From JAIBBG01 sp043748015 (GTDB lineage: Bacteria > Bacteroidota > Bacteroidia > Flavobacteriales_D > Sanyastnellaceae): a stretch of 64,000 nucleotides of DNA. The notes under the pieces are model-generated. The model was not told the origin of the DNA, searched no databases, and saw only the letters and a program-made list of their open reading frames with translations. The stretch is taken from contig JAYTOA010000182.1 in the NCBI GenBank assembly GCA_043748015.1, positions 1 through 64,000 of the forward strand, written 5' to 3'. Positions within the stretch are counted from its first letter, which is position 1. The number at the start of each line of letters is the position of its first letter. A program made the position numbers and the translations under genes. This document shows, piece by piece, positions 45,140 through 55,232 of the stretch.

Positions 45140-46717
45140 CATTTTCCAAATATTCCCTTCTTGACAGGCAACATCGAACTTGTTATTAACGCTACTCCAA
45201 CTGGAGTGGAAATTGCTTTGCTCAAAGAGAAAGTATTGATTGAACTGCATCACGAACACCGTAATCAGGAGTATGCAGTCGGCGATATCTATTATGGCAA
45301 GGTGAAAAAAATCCTGCCGCATCTCAATGCTTGCTTCGTGGATGTTGGTTATAGTAAGGATGCATTTCTTCATTACCTGGATCTCGGTCCTCAATTCGCC
45401 TCGCTGAATTCTTTCAGCAGAAGAACAGCAAATGGCGAACAAAAAAGTTCTGATCTCATGAACTTTCCGGGTCTTGCTGACATCAAGAAGGAAGGGAAAA
45501 TCAAAGACGTAGTAGGACAAGGTTATGCGATTCCGGTGCAAGTTGCGAAGGAACCCATCTCTCAGAAAGGTCCGCGACTCACAGCTGAAATTACTTTGGC
45601 CGGTCGTTATCTGGTTCTTGTTCCATTCTCTAATAAAGTTTCTCTTTCGGGTAAAATCACCGAAGAGACCGAGCGCGAGCGCTTACGTAAGTTGATGCAC
45701 AGCATTCGTCCGGCTAGCATGGGTGTGATTATTCGCACGCAAGCCGAAGGCACGAGCGTTTCAGAACTCGATCAGGATTTACAAGATCTAGTGAAACGTT
45801 GGGATGAGATGTACAAGAACATGAAGACGGCGCGCCCTCCGCAGCGTATTCTTGGTGAGATCAACAAGACATCCTCTATCTTGCGTGATATCCTCAACGA
45901 GAATTTCACTGCGATTCATGTCAACGATGAACAGATACAGTCTGAGATTAAGACTTATCTCAAAACGTTCAATCACGAGGAAAGCATCGTTAAGATGCAT
46001 AAGATTCCGGACCTCTTTGATACTTTCAATGTTTATCGACAGATCAAACAGAGCTTTGCCAAACAAGTGAATCTGAAAAGTGGTGCTTACTTAATTGTGG
46101 AGCACACGGAAGCTATGCACGTGATCGACGTGAACAGCGGTAATAGAAAAAATTCTACTGTCATCAATCAGGAAGACAACGCGTTCCAAACGAATATGGA
46201 ATGCGCGAAAGAAATAGCGCGACTACTCAGACTGCGCGATATGGGCGGAATTATCTGCATCGACTTTATCGATATGCAGAACAAAGACCACCAGAAAAAA
46301 CTGAGTGATGTTCTTCGCGATACGATGAAAGAAGACAAGGCGAAACACAATGTTTTGCCTCCAAGCAGATTCGGTGTTGTGGAAATTACGCGTGAGCGCG
46401 TGAAGCCTGTTACAAAGGTGATCACTACAGAAAAATGTCCGAGCTGCGATGGAAAAGGTACCGTGCAATCGTCTCTTCTTTTCACGGAAGAAATTGAGAA
46501 CAGCGTTCGTTTCCTGATGGAAGAAGGTCGTCACAAAGAGATCAAACTCCTCGTGCATCCTATGGTGGAGGCTTATCTCAACCGCGGAATTTTCAGTAGT
46601 ATTTCCAAAACATGGAGAAAGAAATACAAAATGAAATTAACGGTGGAAGCTTCTTCTAATTCTGCATTCCTCGAGTATCATATTTATGATAAAGAAGGAG
46701 AAGAGGTGAATTTCTAA
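45116..46717 (+). CDS. rng: Ribonuclease E/G-family endoribonuclease
   Basis: 533 aa. Single-strand RNA endonuclease in rRNA maturation and mRNA decay. An N-terminal S1 domain (VGDIYYGKVKKILPHLNACFVDVG), the RNase E/G catalytic domain with the metal Asp residues in MHVIDVNSGNR and GIICIDFIDMQN, and the zinc link CPSCDGKG near the C-terminus. No long C-terminal scaffold, so RNase G type. The 5' start is doubtful: ATG 45116 sits inside a hairpin, and TTG at 45161 (LTGNIELVINA) fits the family N-terminus better. Confidence 0.9.
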   Translation: MLLHSPVFHFPNIPFLTGNIELVINATPTGVEIALLKEKVLIELHHEHRNQEYAVGDIYYGKVKKILPHLNACFVDVGYSKDAFLHYLDLGPQFASLNSFSRRTANGEQKSSDLMNFPGLADIKKEGKIKDVVGQGYAIPVQVAKEPISQKGPRLTAEITLAGRYLVLVPFSNKVSLSGKITEETERERLRKLMHSIRPASMGVIIRTQAEGTSVSELDQDLQDLVKRWDEMYKNMKTARPPQRILGEINKTSSILRDILNENFTAIHVNDEQIQSEIKTYLKTFNHEESIVKMHKIPDLFDTFNVYRQIKQSFAKQVNLKSGAYLIVEHTEAMHVIDVNSGNRKNSTVINQEDNAFQTNMECAKEIARLLRLRDMGGIICIDFIDMQNKDHQKKLSDVLRDTMKEDKAKHNVLPPSRFGVVEITRERVKPVTKVITTEKCPSCDGKGTVQSSLLFTEEIENSVRFLMEEGRHKEIKLLVHPMVEAYLNRGIFSSISKTWRKKYKMKLTVEASSNSAFLEYHIYDKEGEEVNF

Positions 46718-46750
46718 AAGATTTCACTCACCGTTTTTCTTTACACTTTA

Positions 46751-47410
46751 CTAAAACAGAAATTCAAAGCCCAACATAGCGTTCGTGGAATTGAATTTTC
46801 TCGTGGTATTTTCAAGACGCAATGCATTAGTGATTCCCAACATATTGGTAAAGTCCAGATTAATACGAATTGTCTTGGCTACAGGATAAGAAAATCCAAT
46901 TCCCGCAGCTATTCCTATATCTGTTTTTTCAGTACTCGAAGTGAAATCCAAATAAGATCCTGGTATAAACTCTCCTGATTGCATCAGTGAATAACTTCGG
47001 TAATTGTATGCACCATAACCGCCGGCAAAAACCCTAAAATATTTTCTTGAGCCAAAAGATTTCTCCAACAAGGCAGAAAGTGAAACATATTCCATCCGCA
47101 TCAAAAATGGAGACTTAGAAATAACAGCGCCGGTTTCATTGGTCCATGTAATTTCATCCTGCATGCCTTGCACAAGTTGCTGAACCTGCATACGCGCTGA
47201 TAAACCGTGAGTAAATGCTCTCTTGTATCCGAGTGAATTCGTGTAAGTGATTGATGGTTCGAAAACATCCTTAATCAAGTCATTTCCCCGGAACAAACTG
47301 TAATTTGCTCCAGCGAGGAAGTAAATACTGTTGGATAGACTGTCTTGTGCTTTGGCGTCCGACATCATAAACACGAACAGTAAGGCTGTTATTGGTGTAA
47401 TTGATTTCAT
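46751..47410 (-). CDS. Outer-membrane beta-barrel protein
   Basis: 219 aa, signal peptide (about 1-21, ending near DAKAQ). The mature chain alternates short amphipathic strands and ends in NAMLGFEFLF, a typical last beta-strand. Length and pattern match small OMP_b-brl barrels. No specific function can be assigned. Convergent with rng, and followed upstream (28 bp) by the HD-domain gene on the same strand. Confidence 0.75.
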   Translation of the reverse strand: MKSITPITALLFVFMMSDAKAQDSLSNSIYFLAGANYSLFRGNDLIKDVFEPSITYTNSLGYKRAFTHGLSARMQVQQLVQGMQDEITWTNETGAVISKSPFLMRMEYVSLSALLEKSFGSRKYFRVFAGGYGAYNYRSYSLMQSGEFIPGSYLDFTSSTEKTDIGIAAGIGFSYPVAKTIRINLDFTNMLGITNALRLENTTRKFNSTNAMLGFEFLF

Positions 47411-47438
47411 AGTATTGCGAAACTTTCCGTAACTAAAC

Positions 47439-48659
47439 TTATTTAACGTAAGCGATAAAGAATTTCTCCTCCAGCTTATTCAATGATGTAATGTTGAGGT
47501 GATCACTCACCATCGAAGCACCTTTCACTGTTCCATCTTTCATCAAAATCTTGATCGACTCACTTTGTGAATTGTATGCACGATTGTCAACGCTGGTGCT
47601 GATGACAAAATACGCCGCTTCATCATGACTCAACCTTAAACGCTCGGCAATACGTGTGATGTGATTCTCCACAACATCTTTTCCAACTGCTGATTGATGC
47701 AATTCGATCTTGAATAAATCACGTCGAATAATTTTTTTCGACAACAATGAAAGAACAGTATCAGGATGATTCTGCCAAACCTTCATTGCTCCGGTCACGT
47801 CGAAGTCGTCCAGCTCTGCGTAAAACTCGAGCGCGTGTCGATCGTTTTTGAAATCTGCTGCTGACACAGAGTTGTAGAGAAAATATTCCAATGCCGGCGA
47901 GCAAAATAATTTTTCTCCTTTCGAAGCCAGTTCACGCGCTCTGCGCAATGCGTTTACCAGCATGAACTCCGCACTCAATACAGTCTTGTGGAAATACACT
48001 TGCCAATACATGAACCTGCGGGCAACAATAAATTTCTCGATGCTATAGATTCCTTTTTCTTCCACCACCAGCTCATCGTTGTGTACGTCGAGCATCTTCA
48101 GAATGCGCTCACTTCCTACTTGTCCCTCCACTACTCCACTGAAAAAACTATCGCGTGCGAGGTAGTCGAGGCGATCCATATCCAGCTGACTACTCACGAG
48201 TTGGTGAAGAAATTTCTTGTGATAGCGGTTGTTGAATATTTCGATGGTCATGGACAATTGTCCTTCAAACTCCACATTAAGTTGTTCCATCATCAGTGTG
48301 GAAATATGCTCGTGGTGCATGGCATTGGCGATAGAATATTCGAGAGCATGACTAAAAGGTCCATGTCCGATATCATGCAAAAGCACGGCGGCGAGAAGGC
48401 TCACCTCTTCTTGTGCAGTGATGTCGTTTTCTTTCAATCGAAGCTCGTCAATTGCATTTTGCATCAAATGCATTGCTCCGATAGCATGCTGATATCTGTT
48501 GTGCAAAGCGCCGGGATAAACGAGATGCGACAACCCAAGTTGCGCAATTCTCCTCAATCGTTGAAACCAGGGATGATCGATCAGCTCAAGGATGAACGTA
48601 TGTCTGATGGTTATAAATCCATAGACCGGATCGTTGATGATTTTACGCTTTGTTTTCAA
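47439..48659 (-). CDS. HD-domain phosphohydrolase (dGTPase-like)
   Basis: 406 aa. Metal-dependent HD superfamily: DPVYGFITIRH at the N-terminus, HNRYQHAIGAMHLM, the HD motif in VLLHDIGHGPFSHALE, and DMDRLDYLARDSFFSGV. This pattern matches the cytoplasmic HD proteins usually annotated as deoxyguanosinetriphosphate triphosphohydrolase-like. The nucleotide substrate has not been shown for this group. Divergent from porX with 125 bp between starts, so they may share a regulatory region. Confidence 0.88.
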   Translation of the reverse strand: MKTKRKIINDPVYGFITIRHTFILELIDHPWFQRLRRIAQLGLSHLVYPGALHNRYQHAIGAMHLMQNAIDELRLKENDITAQEEVSLLAAVLLHDIGHGPFSHALEYSIANAMHHEHISTLMMEQLNVEFEGQLSMTIEIFNNRYHKKFLHQLVSSQLDMDRLDYLARDSFFSGVVEGQVGSERILKMLDVHNDELVVEEKGIYSIEKFIVARRFMYWQVYFHKTVLSAEFMLVNALRRARELASKGEKLFCSPALEYFLYNSVSAADFKNDRHALEFYAELDDFDVTGAMKVWQNHPDTVLSLLSKKIIRRDLFKIELHQSAVGKDVVENHITRIAERLRLSHDEAAYFVISTSVDNRAYNSQSESIKILMKDGTVKGASMVSDHLNITSLNKLEEKFFIAYVK

Positions 48660-48742
48660 ATGAATTCGAGAATATTATGTGTTGTCAAAAATATTCATCC
48701 ATTCACACAGTTACCTTATATAATCCCTTAATCTGCTCATCG

Positions 48743-48750
48743 TAGCTTTG
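48743..48750 (+). promoter_or_regulatory. Possible -7 element (TAGCTTTG) for porX
   Basis: TAGCTTTG fits TAnnTTTG and lies 35 bp before the porX start; the expected upstream TTTG is not clear. Confidence 0.3.
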
Positions 48751-48784
48751 AGCACATATTTAGCTACCAACAAAACTCTCGTGA

Positions 48785-50338
48785 ATGTCAAATGAACGAA
48801 TACTCTGGGCCGATGATGAAATCGACCTGCTCAAACCTCATATTCTTTTCTTACAACAAAAAGGTTACGAGGTAGTAACCGTCAACAATGGCGTTGACGC
48901 CATAGAAAACGTACGAAAGCAGGTTTTCGATATTGTCTTCCTCGACGAAAATATGCCCGGCGTAACAGGACTTACTGCTCTTACAAAGATTAAAGAAATT
49001 GATCCTTCGCTTCCTGTGATCATGATCACCAAGAGTGAAGAAGAACATATCATGGAAGATGCCATCGGATCGAAAATTTCCGATTACCTCATCAAACCCG
49101 TTAATCCGAATCAGATTCTTCTTTCACTGAAAAAACACCTTGATGAAAAAAGATTGGTCAGTGAAAAAACAACCAGCGATTACCGTCAGGAATTTCGCGA
49201 AATCTCTATGCGCCTCAGCGATAGAATGGACGCAGAAGAATGGGGTGAATTCTACAAAAAATTGGTGCGTTGGAGCATGGAACTTTCAACGACACAAGAT
49301 GAAGGCATGGCGGAAATCTTTCGGTCACAGCGTATGGAAGCGAATGAGCAATTCTCCAAGTTCATCAAGAACAATTATCTGGCTTGGCTGAAGAATCAAA
49401 ACAGTCCTCCCGTTCTTTCACACACACTTGTAAAAACCAAAGTTGCTCCGATCTTGAAAGCGGGAAGCGAAACGGTGTTCATGTTAGTGATCGACAATCT
49501 GCGCTTTGACCAGTGGCGCGTGATTCAACCCAAGCTGAAAGAATATTTCAGATCTGAATCTGAAGAACTTTTCTACGCCATACTTCCAACCGCAACACAA
49601 TATGCGCGTAATGCCATCTTCGCGGGATTGATGCCGAGTGATATTGAAAAGACGATGCCCAACTTGTGGGTAGGCGAAGACGATGAAGGCGGAAAGAATT
49701 TGCACGAGGAGGAATTGATGGCGTCGCAGCTCAAGCGTTTGGGCTTTGATATCAAGTGGAGTTACAACAAGATCACCAACCTGAACGCAGGAAAAAAACT
49801 GAACGATTCGTTTTCGAATTTGATGAACAACAAACTGAATGTGATCGTTTACAATTTCGTGGACATGCTCAGCCACGCGCGCACGGAGATGGAAGTCATT
49901 AAAGAACTGGCGGATGATGAACCGGCGTACTTGAGCATTACATCTTCATGGTTTGACCACTCACCTTTGCTCGATATTCTCAAAAAAGTTTCGGAAAACA
50001 ATTGCACGCTCATCATCACCACCGACCACGGCACAGTGCGTGTTGAGAATCCGGTGAAGGTGATTGGCGACAGAAATACGAACTCCAACCTTCGTTACAA
50101 AGCAGGAAAAAACCTGAACTACAACGCCAAGGAAGTTTTTGAAGTGCGCAATCCAAGTGATGCGTTTCTTCCTAAAACAAATGTGAGCACGTCATACATC
50201 TTCGCACAGAAGAATGACTTTTTTGTTTACCCCAACAACTACAACCAGTTCGTCAACCTTTATCAGAATACTTTTCAGCACGGCGGTATTTCGATGGAAG
50301 AAGTGATGATTCCTTTTTGTGTGTTGAGGTCGAAGTAG
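48785..50338 (+). CDS. porX: PorX: response regulator with PglZ-type effector (T9SS)
   Basis: 517 aa. The N-terminal receiver domain (about 1-120) has acidic Asp10/Asp11, phospho-acceptor Asp54 in FLDENMPG and Lys104 in YLIKPVNP. The effector (about 200-515) is a PglZ/alkaline-phosphatase-superfamily domain (FMLVIDNLRFDQWRVI, ATQYARNAIFAGLMP, TTDHGTVRVENPVKV). This layout is that of PorX, the regulator of type IX secretion with histidine kinase PorY. The PglZ domain is a nucleotide-binding/hydrolase fold. No PorY is in the window. Confident. Confidence 0.95.
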   Translation: MSNERILWADDEIDLLKPHILFLQQKGYEVVTVNNGVDAIENVRKQVFDIVFLDENMPGVTGLTALTKIKEIDPSLPVIMITKSEEEHIMEDAIGSKISDYLIKPVNPNQILLSLKKHLDEKRLVSEKTTSDYRQEFREISMRLSDRMDAEEWGEFYKKLVRWSMELSTTQDEGMAEIFRSQRMEANEQFSKFIKNNYLAWLKNQNSPPVLSHTLVKTKVAPILKAGSETVFMLVIDNLRFDQWRVIQPKLKEYFRSESEELFYAILPTATQYARNAIFAGLMPSDIEKTMPNLWVGEDDEGGKNLHEEELMASQLKRLGFDIKWSYNKITNLNAGKKLNDSFSNLMNNKLNVIVYNFVDMLSHARTEMEVIKELADDEPAYLSITSSWFDHSPLLDILKKVSENNCTLIITTDHGTVRVENPVKVIGDRNTNSNLRYKAGKNLNYNAKEVFEVRNPSDAFLPKTNVSTSYIFAQKNDFFVYPNNYNQFVNLYQNTFQHGGISMEEVMIPFCVLRSK

Positions 50339-50442
50339 AAACTGCTGTAATAGGTATTTTCAAATCCGATTTTCACCGTTCATAATATTCGCTCCGGCGA
50401 TATAGAACGTCTATTTTACATTAGTCGCAAATTCACCACAAC

Positions 50443-52593
50443 ATGAAATCAAATTTGATGCTCACTTTCTGTGCTGTCGCTGTAACATTTGCTTCCTGCA
50501 ACGAAACAGCGAAAGCGCCTACTGTAACTCCTCTTATGAAAATTGCACAATACCCAACGACAGCCAAACAAGACAACGAACTCGATTTTTTCGGGACGAA
50601 AGTGAACGACCCTTACATGTGGTTGGAAGATGATACGAGCGCACAGACTGGTGCGTGGGTGGATGCACAAATTGCAACGACACGCGGTTATCTCGACAGT
50701 ATTCCATTTCGCGATAAGATTGAAGCGCGCTTCCGTGATCTTTTCAATTTTGAAAAAGTAGGCGCGCCGATGAAAGTGGGCGATTATTATTTCATCTTCA
50801 AAAACTCCGGACTTGAAGCACAGGGAAAATATTTTGTGCGCAAAGGTCTTGAAGGAACAGACGAACTTTTCCTCGACATCAACACGATTGCGGAAGGTGG
50901 ATTGGCTTCCGCACAACTTCTAGGTGCGGATGACGAGAACCGATACATGGCGGTGAACATCAACGAAGCGGGTAGCGATTGGAGTCGCATCGTGGTGTAT
51001 GATGTAGTGACGAAAAAACAAATGACAGACAGACTCGACTGGGTGAAATTCAGCGGTGCTGCCTGGTACAAAGATGGTTTCTACTACAGCCGTTATCCGC
51101 AACCTGAAAAAGGTACGGAGCTGAGTGGTGACAATAAAAATCACATGGTGTATTACCACAAAATTGGCACGCCACAAAGTGCAGATGAGTTGATCTACAG
51201 CGATCCAAAAAGACCGGATATGTATCACAACGTTTCTCTCACTGAGGACAAAAAATTTATATTCCTCGTTGCTGCACCGGGAACAGACACGTACGAAGTG
51301 TGGTATAAAAATCCGGCTGACAAAGCCGCGAAGTTCACTCCACTTTTTACGGATGACAAGCACCACACTTATCCTATCGAAAATACAGCAGACGGCATGC
51401 TCATCGTGAAGACGGATGTGGATGCGCCAAATTCAAGATTGGTTTTGGTGGATCCAAAAAATCCTACACCGGCCAACTGGAAAGAAATTATTCCTACATC
51501 CACCAATTTGCTTGAAAGTGTTTCAACCTGCGGTGGTAAACTTTTCCTGAGTTACCTCGACAAAGCCAACACGCGCATTTTCGTTTGCAACTACGACGGC
51601 AGCGACAAAAAAGAAATCGCCATGCCGGACAAAACAGGATCTGCAGGTGGTTTCGGCGGAAAGAAAGATGAAACGTACTGTTTCTACTCTTTCACCTCCT
51701 TCACTTATCCAAGTGTGATTTTCAAATATGATATTGCAACAGGTGTGAGCACGGAGTACTACAAGATCAATGTGAAATTCAATCCTTCAGATTATGAAAG
51801 CAAGCAGGTGATGTACAAAAGCAAAGACGGAACGGAAGTGCCGATGTTTATCGTTCACAAAAAAGGTTTGAAAATGGATGGCAACAATCCGACATTGCTT
51901 TATAGCTATGGCGGATTCTCTATTGCCATGCAACCTGGCTTCTCTTCTTCGCGCATTATTCTTCTTGAAAACGGTGGTGTATTCGCGATGCCTTGCATCC
52001 GTGGTGGAAATGAATTTGGTGAAGACTGGCACAAAGGAGGCATGCTCGATAAAAAGCAAAATGTGTTTGATGATTTTATCGCGGCTGCAGAATACCTCAT
52101 CAAAGAAAAATACACGAGCAATCAAAAACTCGCGATACAAGGTGGATCGAATGGTGGTCTTCTAGTTGGTGCGTGCATGACGCAACGACCTGATCTTTTC
52201 AAAGTGGCGTTCCCCGAAGTGGGCGTGCTCGACATGTTGCGCTTCCATCGCTTCACTGTCGGCAAAGGATGGATTCCGGAATACGGATGTGCGGATAGTT
52301 CAAAAACGCAATTTGATTTTCTATATAAATATTCGCCTTATCACAATCTAAAAGCCGGTACAAATTATCCTGCAACGATGGTGATGACGGCAGATCACGA
52401 TGATCGTGTTGTTCCTGCACACAGTTTCAAATTTGCCGCGCGACTTCAAGAATTTCACAAAGGCGACAATCCTGTTTTGATACGCATTGAAAAAAGCGCC
52501 GGACATGGTGCAGGTATGAGCACCGATCAGGTGATCAAAGCGACTGCGGATAGGTATGCGTTTTTCTTTTATAATCTAGGGGTTAGGATTTAG
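50443..52593 (+). CDS. Prolyl oligopeptidase (S9A) lipoprotein
   Basis: 716 aa. N-terminal lipoprotein signal with lipobox FASC near residue 19. A seven-bladed beta-propeller gates an alpha/beta-hydrolase domain with nucleophile Ser in GGSNGG (near 570), Asp in DHDDRVVPAHS (near 651) and His in SAGHGAGMS (near 688). It cleaves short proline-containing peptides, here probably in the periplasm or at the outer membrane. Codon and length are normal. It follows porX by 104 bp, but co-regulation is not shown. Confidence 0.93.
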   Translation: MKSNLMLTFCAVAVTFASCNETAKAPTVTPLMKIAQYPTTAKQDNELDFFGTKVNDPYMWLEDDTSAQTGAWVDAQIATTRGYLDSIPFRDKIEARFRDLFNFEKVGAPMKVGDYYFIFKNSGLEAQGKYFVRKGLEGTDELFLDINTIAEGGLASAQLLGADDENRYMAVNINEAGSDWSRIVVYDVVTKKQMTDRLDWVKFSGAAWYKDGFYYSRYPQPEKGTELSGDNKNHMVYYHKIGTPQSADELIYSDPKRPDMYHNVSLTEDKKFIFLVAAPGTDTYEVWYKNPADKAAKFTPLFTDDKHHTYPIENTADGMLIVKTDVDAPNSRLVLVDPKNPTPANWKEIIPTSTNLLESVSTCGGKLFLSYLDKANTRIFVCNYDGSDKKEIAMPDKTGSAGGFGGKKDETYCFYSFTSFTYPSVIFKYDIATGVSTEYYKINVKFNPSDYESKQVMYKSKDGTEVPMFIVHKKGLKMDGNNPTLLYSYGGFSIAMQPGFSSSRIILLENGGVFAMPCIRGGNEFGEDWHKGGMLDKKQNVFDDFIAAAEYLIKEKYTSNQKLAIQGGSNGGLLVGACMTQRPDLFKVAFPEVGVLDMLRFHRFTVGKGWIPEYGCADSSKTQFDFLYKYSPYHNLKAGTNYPATMVMTADHDDRVVPAHSFKFAARLQEFHKGDNPVLIRIEKSAGHGAGMSTDQVIKATADRYAFFFYNLGVRI

Positions 52594-52722
52594 GAATTAG
52601 GATTTATGTGAGGTATTGGGTAGTTGGAATTGGGAATTGGGAGTGTTGATGAGGACTCAATATTTTGAGTTCCGGCTATTCTTGAAAGTCAAATAGCCCT
52701 AATTGAATTTTGGAAAGTTCTT

Positions 52723-53283
52723 CTATAGTTTTTTCTTGCGTCTTAATGCGATGATGCGCGTGTTTTCTGCTGTCAATCGCTGAATGCGTGTCTTCGTGTA
52801 TTTCTGCCAGGCGGGCGTGTAGAGTTCTTGCTGTGATTGAAGAAGGGTGATCAGTTCATTTTTCAATTCGGGAAATTGTTTGGCGGCTTTTTCGAGAATG
52901 CCTGCACAGTAATATTTTACACCAACGTCTGATTTTGGTTCCGACAATAATCGAAAACTAATGTCGATGAATTGACCCTGCTGATCATTTTTCAAAGGAA
53001 TTTCATAAAGTGTTTTGAGCAATTCTCGTTGAACGCCACCTATGGTTGCACTTTGTAAAAGCTTGATAATTTTCGTTGCGTTTTTCGAAGCGAATGTCGG
53101 ATTGACTTCTGAAACCGTGCTCAAAATCCACGACGCTTTCATGGCAGGTGTTGTTTCTCCCTTCTCAATTAACTTGAGTAAATGGAGATACAGACTGTGG
53201 TCGAGTCCCACTTCTGTAGCTAGTTTGAGCACTACAGTTTTGTTGAGTCCCTTTACCAGAAAAACTGAAATATCTTTTGCCAT
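52723..53283 (-). CDS. HEAT-repeat-like protein of unknown function
   Basis: 186 aa, all alpha-helical and basic at the C-terminus (ALRRKKKL). Repeated helix pairs (for example LYLHLLKLIEKGETTPAMKASWILSTVSE and RELLKTLYEIPLKND) suggest ARM/HEAT-type repeats. No signal peptide, no catalytic motif. Not assigned to a named family. It is flanked upstream by the terminator of the DUF4369/thioredoxin gene. Confidence 0.65.
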   Translation of the reverse strand: MAKDISVFLVKGLNKTVVLKLATEVGLDHSLYLHLLKLIEKGETTPAMKASWILSTVSEVNPTFASKNATKIIKLLQSATIGGVQRELLKTLYEIPLKNDQQGQFIDISFRLLSEPKSDVGVKYYCAGILEKAAKQFPELKNELITLLQSQQELYTPAWQKYTKTRIQRLTAENTRIIALRRKKKL

Positions 53284-53301
53284 GGTCGAATAAGGTACAA
53301 A

Positions 53302-53326
53302 AAAAGCGGCATTTGCAGCCGCTTTT
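53302..53326 (-). terminator. Intrinsic terminator after the thioredoxin-fold lipoprotein-like gene
   Basis: Minus strand: AAAAGCGGC / GCCGCTTTT, 9-bp stem, 7-nt loop, then further Ts. It lies 16 nt after the stop of the gene at 53342. Confidence 0.85.
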
Positions 53327-53341
53327 CAGTGTGAAAAAATT

Positions 53342-54931
53342 CTATTTCTTGGGAGAACCACCGGGAGTGCCCTGCGGTTTTTGATTCATGTTTTTTCCGC
53401 CGGGACCAGGATGGTCTTCATCTTCGTACTCATGTTCCTTCATGATGCCAATGCTGCCATCACCCGCTTCAATTTTTTCAAGGAGTTCACCAAGTTGTTC
53501 CGCTCCTAATGATTTTGCAATCACTTTGTGATCCTTGTCCATCAAGTAAACTTTCGGTGTACTGGTCACATCCCAGTATTGATGAAAATTCAAACTTTCA
53601 AGCGTAGTAATACCGCCATAGATCAATTTGGTTGCAGAATCCTGATTCATGACTCCCGATGTTCGTGAAACATTGGTGAATTCTATTTTTTCCTCTTCAA
53701 GAAACTTCTTCCATTTGTCTATTTCGAGATTGTTGTGCACAGCATAAATTTCAAGTCCCTTTCCCTTCCACTCCTTGTACAACTCATTCAACTTCGGCAA
53801 CTCTTTTTTACAATGGCCGCAGGTAGCTTCCCAAATGACCAGCAACGTATACTTTGATTTCAGATCATACATCGACTTCCATACGCCATTCGAATCGGGG
53901 AGAATGATATTGTAACCGACTTCTCCGCAAAGGCAATGACGCTTTTTGTCTGCCGCCTCTTTCATTTCCTTGATCTTATCATCTTTCACCCATGGACACA
54001 ATCCCTTCGCATAATAATTATCTACCATATAAACAAAGCCGGCATCCATACACATGATCTTCGATGTTTCAAAATTGTAGGTGAATTGATGAACAACATA
54101 TTTGAATCCGTCTTCATTGCCGGCCATTTCATCAAGCAGCAATTTCGCCTGATATGTCATGGTGTCAGGAATTTGCGGAAGCGTGACTGTTACATAACGT
54201 TCAATCAATTTATGAAACGCTTGATCACGAACCAATCGAGGATCTTTCAAATCGAAATTGTCCCAATAATGCGCACGGTAGTAATAGTAAGACCATCTTT
54301 TTTTCGCGTCATCCGTTGAGTCTGCAGGAGCTTCAGGAATATCAACGTCCATCGACATTTTGATCATCTTATTCACCAGCAACGTAGGATTTTTGGAAAT
54401 CATCAGCTTCTGATATGCGATTACCTCGTTGTTCATTTTGATGAGCTGCTGACGAAAAGGTTCTTTGTCGGCCTCGGACATTGTTGAATCTTTCAGTGCA
54501 TTATCTATCGGTCCGCGACTCCGCATTTTTTCATTGATGAATCGGATGTATTCGTAAAAAATCTGGTTGTTCTTCGACTCCTTCACCTTAATGCCATCGA
54601 TGCCACAATCCGCGGTGCAATCGATGACGATGTTTTCTGTATCAACGATAATGTCGAAACGGTTAGTGCTAGGCATGACGATGGAATACTTTCCGCATTC
54701 ATTGTATGGCTTTCCCTTGAAGGAATAATTGCCTTTACTATCGATACGTGTTGTGTCGTTGTAGTAAAGTTTGTTGCCGTAATAATTGGCGAGATAAACC
54801 ACCGAATCTTTGAGTCCATCCACGTGACCACTAATGGTGTATTTGATGGGTGCCTTTGTTTGAGATAAAGCGCGCATTGTCGAAAAAATGCACACCAATA
54901 AAATAAAAACGAATTTCAGATTTTTGTTCAT
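53342..54931 (-). CDS. Exported thioredoxin-fold protein with DUF4369-like N-terminus
   Basis: 529 aa from the ATG at 54931; the preceding open codons lack a signal peptide. Signal helix about 1-23. An N-terminal DUF4369-like beta-sandwich (YTISGHVDGLKDSVVYLANYY and DSKGNYSFKG), an alpha-helical middle that matches DUF5106, and a C-terminal AhpC/TSA-thioredoxin fold with active-site CGHC in IWEATCGHCKKELPKL near residue 395. Probably a periplasmic disulphide oxidoreductase. The tail is Gly/Pro-rich. Followed by a terminator. Confidence 0.87.
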   Translation of the reverse strand: MNKNLKFVFILLVCIFSTMRALSQTKAPIKYTISGHVDGLKDSVVYLANYYGNKLYYNDTTRIDSKGNYSFKGKPYNECGKYSIVMPSTNRFDIIVDTENIVIDCTADCGIDGIKVKESKNNQIFYEYIRFINEKMRSRGPIDNALKDSTMSEADKEPFRQQLIKMNNEVIAYQKLMISKNPTLLVNKMIKMSMDVDIPEAPADSTDDAKKRWSYYYYRAHYWDNFDLKDPRLVRDQAFHKLIERYVTVTLPQIPDTMTYQAKLLLDEMAGNEDGFKYVVHQFTYNFETSKIMCMDAGFVYMVDNYYAKGLCPWVKDDKIKEMKEAADKKRHCLCGEVGYNIILPDSNGVWKSMYDLKSKYTLLVIWEATCGHCKKELPKLNELYKEWKGKGLEIYAVHNNLEIDKWKKFLEEEKIEFTNVSRTSGVMNQDSATKLIYGGITTLESLNFHQYWDVTSTPKVYLMDKDHKVIAKSLGAEQLGELLEKIEAGDGSIGIMKEHEYEDEDHPGPGGKNMNQKPQGTPGGSPKK

Positions 54932-55232
54932 ACTACTCCTTTTGGAATTCCTACTTAGGACTTGCAACCTGCAACCGAGGTTGTGCTTAGCAAATAACTT
55001 TAACATTTCGTTGAAACTTGGTATGTGTTGAAAGATTTTTCAACGAGTAGACAATGATTGTTCCAAACGCCGGAAATCGCTTCTTATTCAGAGATTGACT
55101 GTTCTTGTGTAACTCGTTAAATTGATCGATTGCAGAAAGTTCATAGTTCATAGTTCCTGGCTGAGGGCAACGATTGAACATTCTTGTAACGGTGAGAACA
55201 TTTGTTCACTCTAATTCTTTCGAAGATTCCGG
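54932..55232. other. Gap between two thioredoxin-fold genes
   Basis: 301 bp. No convincing ORF or RNA. It contains a short inverted pair (GTTGAAA / TTTCAAC near 55028) and a small repeated GTTCATA motif, neither of which I can assign a function. Confidence 0.45.

Noticed and set aside
52594..52722. GGAATTGGGAATTGGGAG-like repeated motif after the prolyl oligopeptidase gene
   Set aside because: Low-complexity stretch with no symmetry or regular unit; nothing to support function.
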